Shown here: in pieces, positions 42,786 through 51,267 of the stretch
Layout of the letters: each line of letters begins with the position of its first letter
Position numbering within the stretch: position 1 is the first letter of the stretch
Assembly: GCF_028289625.1 (NCBI RefSeq)
Contig: NZ_JANQOM010000045.1
Coordinates: forward strand, 1-64,000
Length of the DNA stretch: 64,000 nucleotides
Reading direction: 5' to 3'
Source: Winogradskyella sp.
GTDB lineage: Bacteria; Bacteroidota; Bacteroidia; Flavobacteriales; Flavobacteriaceae
Made by a program: the position numbers and the translations under genes
Notes under the pieces: generated by a model
The model's input: only the letters and a program-made list of their open reading frames with translations
What the model was told of the DNA's origin: nothing
The model's database searches: none

Positions 42786-43889
42786 TTATTTGGAATTTTC
42801 TCTTTTGCGCGTTTCGATGCGCTCTTGAGCTATGCCAAAGGCTGCTTCATGAGTGGTTAAATCATTGGCTTTGGCATTATCCAATATCTCTAAAGTAGTG
42901 TTATATATATTCTCTGTTTTGCGCATTATCTCCTGCCTATCATAATTCTCTAGTTCTGCATAGACATTGATAATGCCACCTGCATTAATTAAAAAATCTG
43001 GTGCATACACAATGCCTCTTTCTTGCAGTAATCTACCATGTTTGTTCTCATCTGCCAACTGGTTGTTAGCTGCACCAGCAATAATCTTAGCTTGTAGTTT
43101 GTAAATAGTGTCATCATTAATGGTAGCGCCCAAAGCGCATGGTGCATAGATATCCATAGGCTTGCTGAAAATCTCATCACCATTATAGATTTTTACTCCA
43201 TACTTTGAACTTACTTCTTCTAATCGTTCTTGATTAATGTCAGAAATTGTAACATTGGCACCTTCATTGCTTAAATGTTCTACTAAAGCCTCACCGACAT
43301 TGCCTATACCTTGTACTAGTACATTTTTGTCTTCTAAAACATCCGACCCAAATTTAAACTTAGCTGCTGCTTTCATTCCCATAAAAACACCATAGGCTGT
43401 AATTGGGGATGGATTACCTGCACCACCTTTGTTTTGTGAAATACCAGTGACATAGGGCGTAACTTCCCTAACGGTATCCATATCTTCAGTTTCCATACCA
43501 ACATCTTCAGCAGTAATATATTTGCCACTTAAAGAATGGACAAACTCACCAAAACGTCTCATTAATTCAGGTGTTTTTTCAGTTTTGGCATCTCCCATAA
43601 TTACCGCTTTTCCACCACCTAGGTTTAAACCTGTAATGGCAGATTTGAAGGTCATCCCGCGAGATAAGCGTAATACATCATTCAACGCTTCCCATTCATT
43701 TTTATAGTCCCACATTCTTGTACCTCCAAGCGCTGGTCCCAAAACTGTACTATGGATTCCAATAATAGCTTTTAAACCAGTATCTTTGTCGTGGCAAAAA
43801 ACAATTTGCTCATGGTCGTCAAATGAGTTTTGACCAAATACTGGGTCTGCTTTTGAAAGTTCTTTTGAACTTATTATTTCTGAAGTCAT
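42786..43889 (-). CDS. Glu/Leu/Phe/Val dehydrogenase (leucine dehydrogenase-like)
   Basis: A 367-residue NAD-dependent oxidative deaminase that converts a branched-chain amino acid to its 2-oxo acid. The substrate domain has LGGTRMWDYKNE and the glycine-rich GLNLGGGKAVIMGD with the catalytic Lys. The Asp of TAEDVGMETEDMD and the GNVGEALVEHLSNEGANVTISDI Rossmann loop follow. Downstream are APCALGATINDDTI and IAGAANNQL. Length and motif spelling suit leucine/valine dehydrogenase better than glutamate dehydrogenase, though the substrate is not proven. It has a nearly consensus Bacteroidota promoter on the minus strand. Confidence 0.9.
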   Translation of the reverse strand: MTSEIISSKELSKADPVFGQNSFDDHEQIVFCHDKDTGLKAIIGIHSTVLGPALGGTRMWDYKNEWEALNDVLRLSRGMTFKSAITGLNLGGGKAVIMGDAKTEKTPELMRRFGEFVHSLSGKYITAEDVGMETEDMDTVREVTPYVTGISQNKGGAGNPSPITAYGVFMGMKAAAKFKFGSDVLEDKNVLVQGIGNVGEALVEHLSNEGANVTISDINQERLEEVSSKYGVKIYNGDEIFSKPMDIYAPCALGATINDDTIYKLQAKIIAGAANNQLADENKHGRLLQERGIVYAPDFLINAGGIINVYAELENYDRQEIMRKTENIYNTTLEILDNAKANDLTTHEAAFGIAQERIETRKRENSK

Positions 43890-43937
43890 TATTGATTTAG
43901 GTTTAAGGCTGTCTGAAGATTATCTTAAAACAGCGAG

Positions 43938-43970
43938 CAAAAATAAATTATAATTGGAGGATTAGCAAAA
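43938..43970 (-). promoter_or_regulatory. Consensus Bacteroidota promoter of the dehydrogenase gene
   Basis: Minus-strand TTTTG (43970-43966), a 20-base spacer and TATTTTTG (43945-43938) match the TTG-N17-23-TAnnTTTG form almost exactly. Transcription would start about 40 bases before the ATG. Confidence 0.65.
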
Positions 43971-43998
43971 TATTAACGCTGAAATAAGATTATCGTAA

Positions 43999-44006
43999 TA
44001 CTTTTG
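43999..44006 (+). promoter_or_regulatory. -7 element of the ABC exporter gene
   Basis: TACTTTTG matches TAnnTTTG, 16 bases before the ATG. No TTG at the usual -33 distance. Confidence 0.45.
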
Positions 44007-44022
44007 ACTGACCAAATGCATT

Positions 44023-45780
44023 ATGAAAGCACTAAAACATCTTAATAAATACTTTTATAAATACAGATACCGATTAATTATCGGCATAATCATCACGATA
44101 ATAGCAAAGATATTTGTGTTGTTTACTCCGCGATTTGTTGGTGACGCCATAAATGTTATTTCTGATCGATTGGATGGTAAAATATCTTATGACGTTTTTA
44201 AAACACAATTAATTACTGATGTAGCATACATTATTGGAGCTGCTGTTATTGCAGGTTTGTTTACGTTTTTAATGCGTCAGACCATCATCAATGTTTCAAG
44301 ATATATCGAATTCGACTTGAAAAATGAAATTTATCAGCATTATCAAATACTTTCCCTGAATTTCTACAAGTCGAACAGAACGGGAGACCTTATGAACCGT
44401 ATAAGTGAAGATGTAGGTAAAGTAAGAATGTATGCTGGACCTGCCTTAATGTATAGTATTAATACTGTAACATTGTTTACCGTAGCTATTATATATATGA
44501 TAACTACTGCACCAAAACTCACACTTTATACACTTATACCACTGCCTATACTTTCAATTGCTATTTACAACTTAAGTAGGCTTATAAATAAACGGAGCAC
44601 AATTGTTCAGCAGTCATTATCAACACTTTCTACTTATGCACAAGAAACCTTTAGTGGCATTTCGGTCATTAAATCTTATGGTATAGAACCAAAAACTAAT
44701 ACTGAATTTGAGGGACTTTCTATAGAAAATAGGCAAAAGCAAATTAACCTAACCAAGGTACAAGCACTATTTTTCCCACTAATGATATTGTTAATTGGGA
44801 TGAGTAACCTTATCGTTATTTATATTGGTGGAATGCAATATATTAATGGGGAAATCGAGAATATCGGGACTATTGCCGAATTTATTATATATGTTAACAT
44901 GCTTACTTGGCCTGTAGCTACTGTAGGTTGGGTGACCTCCTTAGTTCAGCAAGCTGAAGCTTCACAAGAACGTATTAATGAGTTTTTAAAGACTGAACCC
45001 GAAATTCAAAATAAAGCGGCCGAATTAACACCAATCAAAGGCGATATAGAATTTAAAAATGTATCTTTTGTCTATCCAGATACAAATATTGAAGCCTTGA
45101 AAAATATCAGTTTTTCTCTAAAATCTGGAGAAACATTGGCAATTTTAGGTAAAACAGGCTCGGGTAAATCCACGATATTAGATTTAATAGGCAGGCTCTA
45201 CGATATTAACAATGGTCGTGTTTTGGTAGATGGTAAAATTATATCTGACTTAAACCTTATCAGTCTTAGAAAAAGTATTGGCTATGTCCCTCAAGATGCT
45301 TTCCTGTTTTCAGATACCATAAAAAACAATATAAAGTTTGGTAAAGAAGATGCAAGCGATGAAGAAGTATATGAAGCCGCAAAAAATGCTAGAGTTCATA
45401 AAAATATTATTGGTTTTAAACAAGGTTATGACACTATTTTAGGAGAACGCGGTATCACCTTATCCGGAGGACAAAAGCAACGTGTTTCTATAGCCAGAGC
45501 CATAATAAAAACACCTGACATCTTGTTATTCGATGATTGCCTATCGGCAGTAGATACCGAAACCGAAGAAAAAATCCTTAAAAACCTCGTTAAACTCACT
45601 AAAGATAAAACCACAATCATAGTTAGCCATCGTGTATCCTCAGCCAAAAATGCCGACCAAATTATTGTCTTAGAGGACGGCAAAATAATTCAGAGAGGAA
45701 ATCACGAAGGCCTTATAAATGTTGAAGGTTATTATAAGGATCTTTATACAAAACAGCTCTCCGAAAAAGAAATCCAATAA
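44023..45780 (+). CDS. ABC exporter, fused permease and ATPase (MsbA/BmrA-like)
   Basis: A 585-residue half-transporter that would act as a homodimer in the inner membrane. Residues 1-320 hold six helices, including YRLIIGIIITIIAKIFVLF and AVIAGLFTFLM. The ATPase domain has Walker A GKTGSGKST at 376-384, Q-loop VPQDAFLF, signature LSGGQKQR, Walker B ILLFDDCLSAVD and the H-loop IIVSHRV. In Walker B the usual catalytic Glu after Asp is also Asp (DD-C), which is unusual; many exporters have DE there. Substrates may be lipids or drugs. The gene diverges from the dehydrogenase gene, and the PUR-alpha gene follows on the same strand. Confidence 0.95.
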   Translation: MKALKHLNKYFYKYRYRLIIGIIITIIAKIFVLFTPRFVGDAINVISDRLDGKISYDVFKTQLITDVAYIIGAAVIAGLFTFLMRQTIINVSRYIEFDLKNEIYQHYQILSLNFYKSNRTGDLMNRISEDVGKVRMYAGPALMYSINTVTLFTVAIIYMITTAPKLTLYTLIPLPILSIAIYNLSRLINKRSTIVQQSLSTLSTYAQETFSGISVIKSYGIEPKTNTEFEGLSIENRQKQINLTKVQALFFPLMILLIGMSNLIVIYIGGMQYINGEIENIGTIAEFIIYVNMLTWPVATVGWVTSLVQQAEASQERINEFLKTEPEIQNKAAELTPIKGDIEFKNVSFVYPDTNIEALKNISFSLKSGETLAILGKTGSGKSTILDLIGRLYDINNGRVLVDGKIISDLNLISLRKSIGYVPQDAFLFSDTIKNNIKFGKEDASDEEVYEAAKNARVHKNIIGFKQGYDTILGERGITLSGGQKQRVSIARAIIKTPDILLFDDCLSAVDTETEEKILKNLVKLTKDKTTIIVSHRVSSAKNADQIIVLEDGKIIQRGNHEGLINVEGYYKDLYTKQLSEKEIQ

Positions 45781-45840
45781 TTTATTTGTTAGTTAACTTT
45801 TTTTTTAGATTTTTGAGTTGAAATTAAAAAAGATTGATTT

Positions 45841-46230
45841 ATGAGTGATTATGAAATGATGGATAAAGAAGAAATATATTCAAAAGTATTGCGTGCTGGA
45901 AGACGAACTTATTTCTTTGATGTTAGAGCTACAAAAGCTGGAGATTACTACCTTACCATTACGGAGAGTAAAAAATTCACCAATGATGACGGATCTTTCC
46001 ATTACAAAAAGCACAAGATTTACCTTTACAAAGAAGACTTTTCTGAATTTAGGGAAATTTTATCTGAAATGACAGATTATATCATAAGGGAAAAAGGTGA
46101 AGAAGTTATTAGCGAGCGTCATCAAAAAGACTTTAAACGCGATGACGACTTTGTAGCCCAAGAGGCTAAAACACCAGAGGATACGCAAAGTACAGATAGT
46201 TTTACCGATATTAGTTTCGACGATATCTAA
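45841..46230 (+). CDS. PUR-alpha-like DNA/RNA-binding protein (DUF3276)
   Basis: A 129-residue protein with one PUR repeat at about 8-95: EEIYSKVLRAGRRTYFFDVRATKAGDYYLTITESKK and FHYKKHKIYLYKEDFSEF. The C-terminus is acidic and disordered (PEDTQSTDSFTDISFDDI). Bacterial PUR proteins bind single-stranded nucleic acid, and this family is nearly restricted to Bacteroidota and spirochaetes. It follows the ABC exporter gene by 60 bases and is followed by a terminator. Confidence 0.95.
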   Translation: MSDYEMMDKEEIYSKVLRAGRRTYFFDVRATKAGDYYLTITESKKFTNDDGSFHYKKHKIYLYKEDFSEFREILSEMTDYIIREKGEEVISERHQKDFKRDDDFVAQEAKTPEDTQSTDSFTDISFDDI

Positions 46231-46254
46231 CACCAATTTCTGTTAAATAATAAT

Positions 46255-46285
46255 AAAAAACCGTTACGCTTCGTGACGGTTTTTT
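46255..46285. terminator. Terminator behind the PUR-alpha gene
   Basis: AAAAAACCGT and ACGGTTTTTT flank TACGCTTCGTG, which itself pairs partly. A run of T follows on the plus strand. Confidence 0.9.
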
Positions 46286-46317
46286 TAATTTTAGCGTTTA
46301 ACCAACTTTAAAAGTAT

Positions 46318-48828
46318 ATGCATCGTATCGCTCTATTTTTTGTTTTATCATCAACTATCCTTTTTTCTCAATCCGAAACCGATTTATCGTATTACCTGCC
46401 ACAAGATGTAAAATATAACCCAAACATACCTAAACCTGAAAGTGTGATAGGTCATGAAGTTGGCAAATGGCACATTACGCATGATAAGCTCGTACAATAC
46501 ATGTATGCTATAGCGGATGCGTCAAACAGGATAAATATTAAAGAAATAGGTAAAACTTTTGAAGATAGACCTCTTTTGATACTGACAATTACATCACAAT
46601 CTAACCTTCAGAATATAAATGCTATTCAAAGAGCACATATTGAAGCCACAGAGCGTAATACTGCCAATATTGAGAACAGACCTATTGTAATCTACAACGG
46701 ATACTCCGTACATGGTAACGAGTCTAGTGCAGCAAATGCAGCTGTAGTTTACGCTTATTATCTCGCTGCTGCACAAGGCCCTAAAATTGACAACTTTCTA
46801 AATAACACAGTCGTTCTACTCGATCCGTGCATGAATCCCGATGGCTTACAGCGCTTTGCTTATTGGGCTAACACCAATAAGAACATAAATTTAAATCCAG
46901 ACCCTAATGACAGAGAATACAGGGAAGTGTGGCCAGGTGGACGTACCAACCACTATTGGTTCGACTTAAACAGAGATTGGTTGCCAGGACAGCTACCAGA
47001 ATCTAGAGCGCGCATTGAAACCTTTCACAATTGGCTTCCAAATATATCAACAGACCATCATGAGATGGGCACCAATTCGAGTTTCTTTTTTCAACCTGGT
47101 ATTCCATCACGTACCCACCCTTTGACTCCTAAAATGAATCAGGAATTGACAAAAGAAATCGCAGCGTATCATGCAAAGGCTTTAGATAAAATAGGATCTT
47201 TATATTATACCGAAGAAAGTTTTGATGATTTCTATTATGGCAAAGGCTCAACGTTTCCAGATATCAATGGAGGTATTGGCATTCTCTTTGAACAAGCAAG
47301 TTCGCGAGGTCATATTCAAGAAAGTAACAACGGTTTGTTAACATTTCCGTTTACCATAAAAAATCAGTTTACGGCAACATTATCTACTCTTGAAGCTGCC
47401 AATAGCATGCGAAAAGAAATATTAGAATACCAATATAATTTCTATAAAACCGCTCGTAGTGAAGCTTCAAAAGAAGGTAATAAAGCTATTGTCTTTGGTG
47501 ATGCGAAAGATGCAGCAAAAACATATCATTTAGCCGAAATATTAAAACGGCATAAAATCAGGTTTCATGATATTAAATCAGACTTTTCAGCTAATGGGAA
47601 AAACTATAAAAAAGGCTACAGTTATATCGTTCCAAAAAATCAGAAAAATACACGATTAATTAATGCTATGTTTGAAAGACGTACCACGTTTCAAGACAGT
47701 TTATTTTATGATATTTCAGCATGGACCTTCCCTTTAGCATTTAACCTTGATTATACTGAAACTACAACTGCTAATGCAGGAGCTGAGGTTACAAATCTAG
47801 AACATAGAAAAGGAGGAGTTACCAAGAAAAGTGAGTACGCCTACTTATTTGCATGGAATGAATATTATGCCCCAAAACTTTTGAATGAAATCCTTAAAAA
47901 AGGATTGAGAGCTAAAGTAAGTATGAAGGACTTTAAGGCGAACGGTAAGTCTTATGATTATGGTACTATTATGATTCCTGCTAAGAATCAAAACTTATCG
48001 TCTTCTAAAATTTATACGCTTTTAAACGAGCTTGCCCAAGATAGTTATGTCACTATAGATGCCGTTTCTACAGGTTTAAATGACGGCATCGATTTAGGAA
48101 GTAATAACTTTAGAACCCTAGAACTGCCTAAAATTGCGCTTTTAGTTGGTGATGGTATGACCTCTTATGATGCAGGTGAGATATGGCATTTGCTAGATAC
48201 TCGTTTCGATATAATAGCTACTAAACTTGATACTAGAAGTTTTGGTCGTGCAGACTTAAGCAGATATAACACCATCATTATGGTCAATTCTTTTTCTGGT
48301 TTAAATGAAGGTAATACCAAAAATTTAAAAAGCTGGATTCAGGATGGTGGTACCTTAATCGCCTACAGAAATGCCTTGCGTTGGTTAAACTCAAAAGAGT
48401 TGATGAAGATTGACTTTAAGAAAAGAAATACCATTGAGGCCAAAAATATTAGTTACGAACAGCGTGGCAATTTTAGAGGAGCTCAAGTGATTGGCGGTGC
48501 TATTTTCGAAACTAAATTAGACCGCTCACACCCTATAAATTTTGGTTATAAGAATGATAAATTGGCGATGTTTAGAAATACAACACTTTTCATCAAACCA
48601 AATAAAAATAGTTATGACAATCCAATTCAATACAGTAAAAACCCATTACTTAGCGGTTACATTTCAGAGGAAAATCTAGACAGCCTTAGTCTATCCATAC
48701 CTTTAAAAATTGGAGGTCTAGGACGCGGAAATATTTTTGCTTTTACGGATAACACCAACTTTAGAGCATTTTGGTACGGTACCAACAAATTATTGATGAA
48801 TGCTATTTTCTTTAGAGATGAGATGTAG
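46318..48828 (+). CDS. Exported M14 family zinc carboxypeptidase-like protein
   Basis: A 836-residue exported metallopeptidase. Signal peptide MHRIALFFVLSSTILFS. The M14 domain spans about 35-370 with the zinc pair His132-x-x-Glu135 in YSVHGNESSAANAA. It also has NMNPDGLQRF-like CMNPDGLQRF, HYWFDLNRDWLPGQ, a third His in STDHHEMGTN and the catalytic Glu in ILFEQASSRGH. The remaining 460 residues lie outside the peptidase fold and contain a glutamine-amidotransferase-like stretch (ALLVGDGMTSYDAGEIWHLLD, then IIMVNSFSG). M14 enzymes cut C-terminal residues. In this subgroup substrates may be peptides or crosslinks in the wall. It is alone, followed by a repeat-rich gap. Confidence 0.92.
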   Translation: MHRIALFFVLSSTILFSQSETDLSYYLPQDVKYNPNIPKPESVIGHEVGKWHITHDKLVQYMYAIADASNRINIKEIGKTFEDRPLLILTITSQSNLQNINAIQRAHIEATERNTANIENRPIVIYNGYSVHGNESSAANAAVVYAYYLAAAQGPKIDNFLNNTVVLLDPCMNPDGLQRFAYWANTNKNINLNPDPNDREYREVWPGGRTNHYWFDLNRDWLPGQLPESRARIETFHNWLPNISTDHHEMGTNSSFFFQPGIPSRTHPLTPKMNQELTKEIAAYHAKALDKIGSLYYTEESFDDFYYGKGSTFPDINGGIGILFEQASSRGHIQESNNGLLTFPFTIKNQFTATLSTLEAANSMRKEILEYQYNFYKTARSEASKEGNKAIVFGDAKDAAKTYHLAEILKRHKIRFHDIKSDFSANGKNYKKGYSYIVPKNQKNTRLINAMFERRTTFQDSLFYDISAWTFPLAFNLDYTETTTANAGAEVTNLEHRKGGVTKKSEYAYLFAWNEYYAPKLLNEILKKGLRAKVSMKDFKANGKSYDYGTIMIPAKNQNLSSSKIYTLLNELAQDSYVTIDAVSTGLNDGIDLGSNNFRTLELPKIALLVGDGMTSYDAGEIWHLLDTRFDIIATKLDTRSFGRADLSRYNTIIMVNSFSGLNEGNTKNLKSWIQDGGTLIAYRNALRWLNSKELMKIDFKKRNTIEAKNISYEQRGNFRGAQVIGGAIFETKLDRSHPINFGYKNDKLAMFRNTTLFIKPNKNSYDNPIQYSKNPLLSGYISEENLDSLSLSIPLKIGGLGRGNIFAFTDNTNFRAFWYGTNKLLMNAIFFRDEM

Positions 48829-48859
48829 TGATTAGTGATTAGTGATTAGTGATTAGTGA
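48827..48859. repeat. Heptanucleotide tandem repeat at the M14 stop codon
   Basis: Four full copies and a partial fifth of AGTGATT begin inside the TAG stop of the M14 gene. The 7-base period places stop triplets (TAG, TGA) in every frame. Confidence 0.9.
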
Positions 48860-48873
48860 AAATGATTATTATT

Positions 48874-48935
48874 ACTGTCGCTTCGAGTGGTTTTGTAAAA
48901 TAGAATAGTATCGAGAAGTGATCTCAATACTATTC
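48874..48935. repeat. REP-like element with hairpin between M14 and csaA genes
   Basis: GAATAGTAT (48903-48911) pairs with ATACTATTC (48927-48935), with a further GAG/CTC inside the loop. The flanking CGCTTCGAGTG and TATCGAGAAGTGA recall short intergenic palindromic repeats seen in Flavobacteriaceae. It may also end transcripts of the csaA-like gene. Confidence 0.5.
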
Positions 48936-49271
48936 CTAAGACACTTGAGACCCATTTTTAACCTTTGTTTCAGGATGCAGTAAAAACACATCATTCTCTT
49001 TTACGACACCCATCACCAAACACTCGCTCATAAAATTGGCAATCTGTTTTTTAGGAAAGTTAACCACAGCAATAATCTGTTTTTTAATAAGGTCTTCCTT
49101 AGTGTATTGTGTTGTGATTTGCGCCGAGGATTTTTTTATACCTAAATCCCCAAAGTCAATGGTTAGCTGATAGGCTGGGTTTCTTGCATTAGGAAAATCG
49201 TTTACTTCGAGAATAGTTCCTACACGCAAATCTACCTTTGTAAAGTCTTCAAATGTTATTATATTATCCAT
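48936..49271 (-). CDS. tRNA-binding domain protein (CsaA-like)
   Basis: A 111-residue protein consisting of one EMAP/tRNA-binding OB-fold: FTKVDLRVGTILEVNDFPNA, SAQITTQYTKEDLIKKQIIAVVNFPKKQI and LVMGVVKENDVFLLHPE. It matches CsaA, a protein-secretion chaperone in Bacillus. In Bacteroidota the role is not shown, though binding of tRNA or unfolded proteins is expected. It diverges from the thioredoxin-like gene with only 31 bases between starts. Confidence 0.93.
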   Translation of the reverse strand: MDNIITFEDFTKVDLRVGTILEVNDFPNARNPAYQLTIDFGDLGIKKSSAQITTQYTKEDLIKKQIIAVVNFPKKQIANFMSECLVMGVVKENDVFLLHPETKVKNGSQVS

Positions 49272-49302
49272 GCTTTAAAATTATACAAAACTTATTGAAA
49301 TA

Positions 49303-49857
49303 ATGGCCTTAACACCATCTAATATGTTGCCTTTAGGCACCAAAGCTCCAGATTTTAGCTTAATCGATACCAAAGATGACCAAATAAAATCGCTCAATGA
49401 CTTAAAAGGGAATACAGGAACATTAGTGATGTTTATCTGTAACCACTGTCCTTTTGTTATTCATGTCAATGAGCAATTAGTGCAATTAGCTAACGATTAT
49501 AAAACGAAAGGCATTCACAGTATTGCCATTTCAAGTAATGATGTGGTGAATTATCCGCAAGACGGCCCAGATAAAATGAAAACACATGCTGAGGCTAACC
49601 ATTACCCTTTTCCCTACTTATATGATGAAACGCAAGATGTGGCCAAAGCTTATGATGCGGCCTGTACGCCAGATTTCTTTTTATTCGATAAGGATTTAAA
49701 ATTGGTTTATGCAGGTCAACTCGATGATTCTAGACCTGGTAATGGTATTCCCATAACAGGAAAGGATTTAAGAGCGGCTATGGATGCCTTGGTTAATAAA
49801 ACAGCTATTAAACCTAATCAAAAGCCAAGTATGGGTTGTAATATTAAGTGGAAATGA
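49303..49857 (+). CDS. Thioredoxin-like/AhpC-type redox protein
   Basis: A 184-residue cytosolic protein of the peroxiredoxin/TlpA fold. After GTKAPDFSLIDTKDDQIKSL, the sequence has FICNHCPFVIHVNEQLV, with a CNHC active-site-like pair at about residues 47-50. The rest is KGIHSIAISSNDVVNYPQDGPDKMKTHAEANHYPFPYL and the typical TPDFFLFDKDLKLVYAGQLDD. The C-terminus has a Cys in MGCNIKW. Proteins of this type are called thioredoxin-family or redoxin, with unproven substrates. Its stop codon overlaps the start of the next gene by ATGA. Confidence 0.9.
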   Translation: MALTPSNMLPLGTKAPDFSLIDTKDDQIKSLNDLKGNTGTLVMFICNHCPFVIHVNEQLVQLANDYKTKGIHSIAISSNDVVNYPQDGPDKMKTHAEANHYPFPYLYDETQDVAKAYDAACTPDFFLFDKDLKLVYAGQLDDSRPGNGIPITGKDLRAAMDALVNKTAIKPNQKPSMGCNIKWK

Positions 49858-50399
49858 ACATAAAACTAGAAACCAAACGTCTTTTCTTAAGACCTATTAC
49901 CAAAAACGATGCTCAAGATTTTTTTGAGATGGACTCTAATCCTAAGGTTCATATCTTTTTAGGCAATAATCCTGTGACTTCTATTGAACAATCCAAGTCA
50001 AAAATTAAAGGCGTATTGCAGCAATACAAAGACTATGGAGTGGGCCGTTTGGCCATGATTAAAAAAGATACTGGAGAATTTGTTGGGTGGTCTGGTTTAA
50101 AATTTGAGCGCGAATTACGCAAAGAATTTGATTATTATGATTTAGGTTACAGACTTAAAGAAACATTTTGGGGAAATGGCTATGCCACTGAAGCTGCAAT
50201 AGCATCACTTAACTATGGTTTTAGGGATTTGAATCTAGAAGAGATTTGTGCAGCAGCACATGTTAACCATATAGCCTCAAATACGATTCTAAAAAAAGTA
50301 GGGATGGAACCTTCGGGAACTTTTGAATACGACGATGATTTATGTAATTGGTATACTTTAAAAAAAAATCTTTACAAACAACAAAACCCCTTTTTATAA
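49854..50399 (+). CDS. GNAT acetyltransferase, RimJ/RimL type
   Basis: A 181-residue N-acetyltransferase. The start is set at ATG 49854 because it overlaps the preceding TGA as ATGA, a sign of translational coupling; an in-frame GTG lies 6 bases earlier. Family marks are LETKRLFLRPITKNDAQDFFEM, LGYRLKETFWGNGYATEAAIASLNYGF (acetyl-CoA loop) and NHIASNTILKKVGMEPSG. The substrate is not known; ribosomal-protein N-termini, small amines and antibiotics occur in this family. The terminator behind it overlaps its stop codon. Confidence 0.9.
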   Translation: MNIKLETKRLFLRPITKNDAQDFFEMDSNPKVHIFLGNNPVTSIEQSKSKIKGVLQQYKDYGVGRLAMIKKDTGEFVGWSGLKFERELRKEFDYYDLGYRLKETFWGNGYATEAAIASLNYGFRDLNLEEICAAAHVNHIASNTILKKVGMEPSGTFEYDDDLCNWYTLKKNLYKQQNPFL

Positions 50400-50409
50400 G
50401 GGGTTTTGT
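50381..50409. terminator. Terminator of the GNAT gene, shared with tonB
   Basis: ACAAAACCCCTT pairs perfectly with AAGGGGTTTTGT around TTTAT. The GNAT stop codon lies inside it. Confidence 0.9.
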
Positions 50410-50450
50410 CATCAATCAAAAAATTATCTAAACCAAATGTTATGTTTAGT

Positions 50451-51176
50451 TTATTGTCCTTGCAACTTAAAGTTAATAGGTATACTGTATGGTACGCCCA
50501 CTGGTTTGTTACGTTGCTTACCTGGTTGCATTTTAGGTAATAAGCTTATAATACGTTCAGCTTCAGTCTCTAATAATTTATCTGGCCCTCTACTCTTAAT
50601 GCCATTGACATTACCAAATTTATCAATCTTGAAAAAGACAAAGACACGTCCTTGAATATTTAGTTCAGCAGCTGATTGCGGGTATCTAAAATGCTTTTGT
50701 AGATGTTCGTTCATTTTTCGTTGGAAACAAGCTCTTAACTCATCATTACTACCTGTACATCCTGGGAATTTAGGCACTTGCTCTATCACTGCAAAAGGTA
50801 CTTCTATGTCTTCTTCTACCTCTTCAACTTCCACTTCTTCTACGGAAACCACACGTTCTTCAATAATATCATCCTGTCCTATTTCCGTACTTTCTATAAA
50901 AGTTTCCTCAACCTCTTCAACATCTTCAACTATAGTAATAGCTTGTGTTACCACTTGCTTAGGCGGTGGTGGTGGTGGGATATTAATAGTCGTTATTGGA
51001 ATTTCCTCTTCAAGTTGTTCTGTCAACATTAAGATATCTATCTTAGTCGCTTCTGATTCGTAAGTCTTATGTTCTAATCCTAAATATGTAAGGAGTAACA
51101 TTACGTTTAAGCCAACAGCAAAATATAAACTGCTGTTTCGACCTACATTGGCTCTTGGGTTCTTCTTGAGTTCCAT
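50451..51176 (-). CDS. Energy transducer TonB, acidic linker form
   Basis: A 241-residue protein with an N-terminal membrane helix (YFAVGLNVMLLLTYLGL, residues 18-35) and a C-terminal TonB_C domain at about 150-238: FPGCTGSNDELRACFQRKM, HFRYPQSAAELNIQGRVFVFFKIDKFG, GVPYSIPINFKLQ. It passes proton-motive energy to outer-membrane receptors. The usual Pro-Lys linker is replaced by a short PPPPPP run (about 66-71) and a long Glu/Val/Asp-rich stretch (about 82-128). It lies beside a TonB receptor gene on the same strand and is likely transcribed after it, though 91 bases separate them. Confidence 0.92.
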   Translation of the reverse strand: MELKKNPRANVGRNSSLYFAVGLNVMLLLTYLGLEHKTYESEATKIDILMLTEQLEEEIPITTINIPPPPPPKQVVTQAITIVEDVEEVEETFIESTEIGQDDIIEERVVSVEEVEVEEVEEDIEVPFAVIEQVPKFPGCTGSNDELRACFQRKMNEHLQKHFRYPQSAAELNIQGRVFVFFKIDKFGNVNGIKSRGPDKLLETEAERIISLLPKMQPGKQRNKPVGVPYSIPINFKLQGQ

Positions 51177-51267
51177 GACGTTTAATTTTATACCCTAAAG
51201 TTACCCATCAAATCCCATAAAACTTATGACAAAAGTCATGTTTGCCCCAATGTCAATATTTCAACGC

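Noticed and set aside
48827-48859. Possible CRISPR or origin iterons in the heptamer tract
   Set aside because: Repeats are only seven bases with no spacers, and no replication or cas genes are near.
50778-51063. Open frames antisense to tonB with Ser/Thr or Phe/Tyr runs
   Set aside because: They arise from the Glu/Val-rich linker codons on the other strand and lack any start context or family match.
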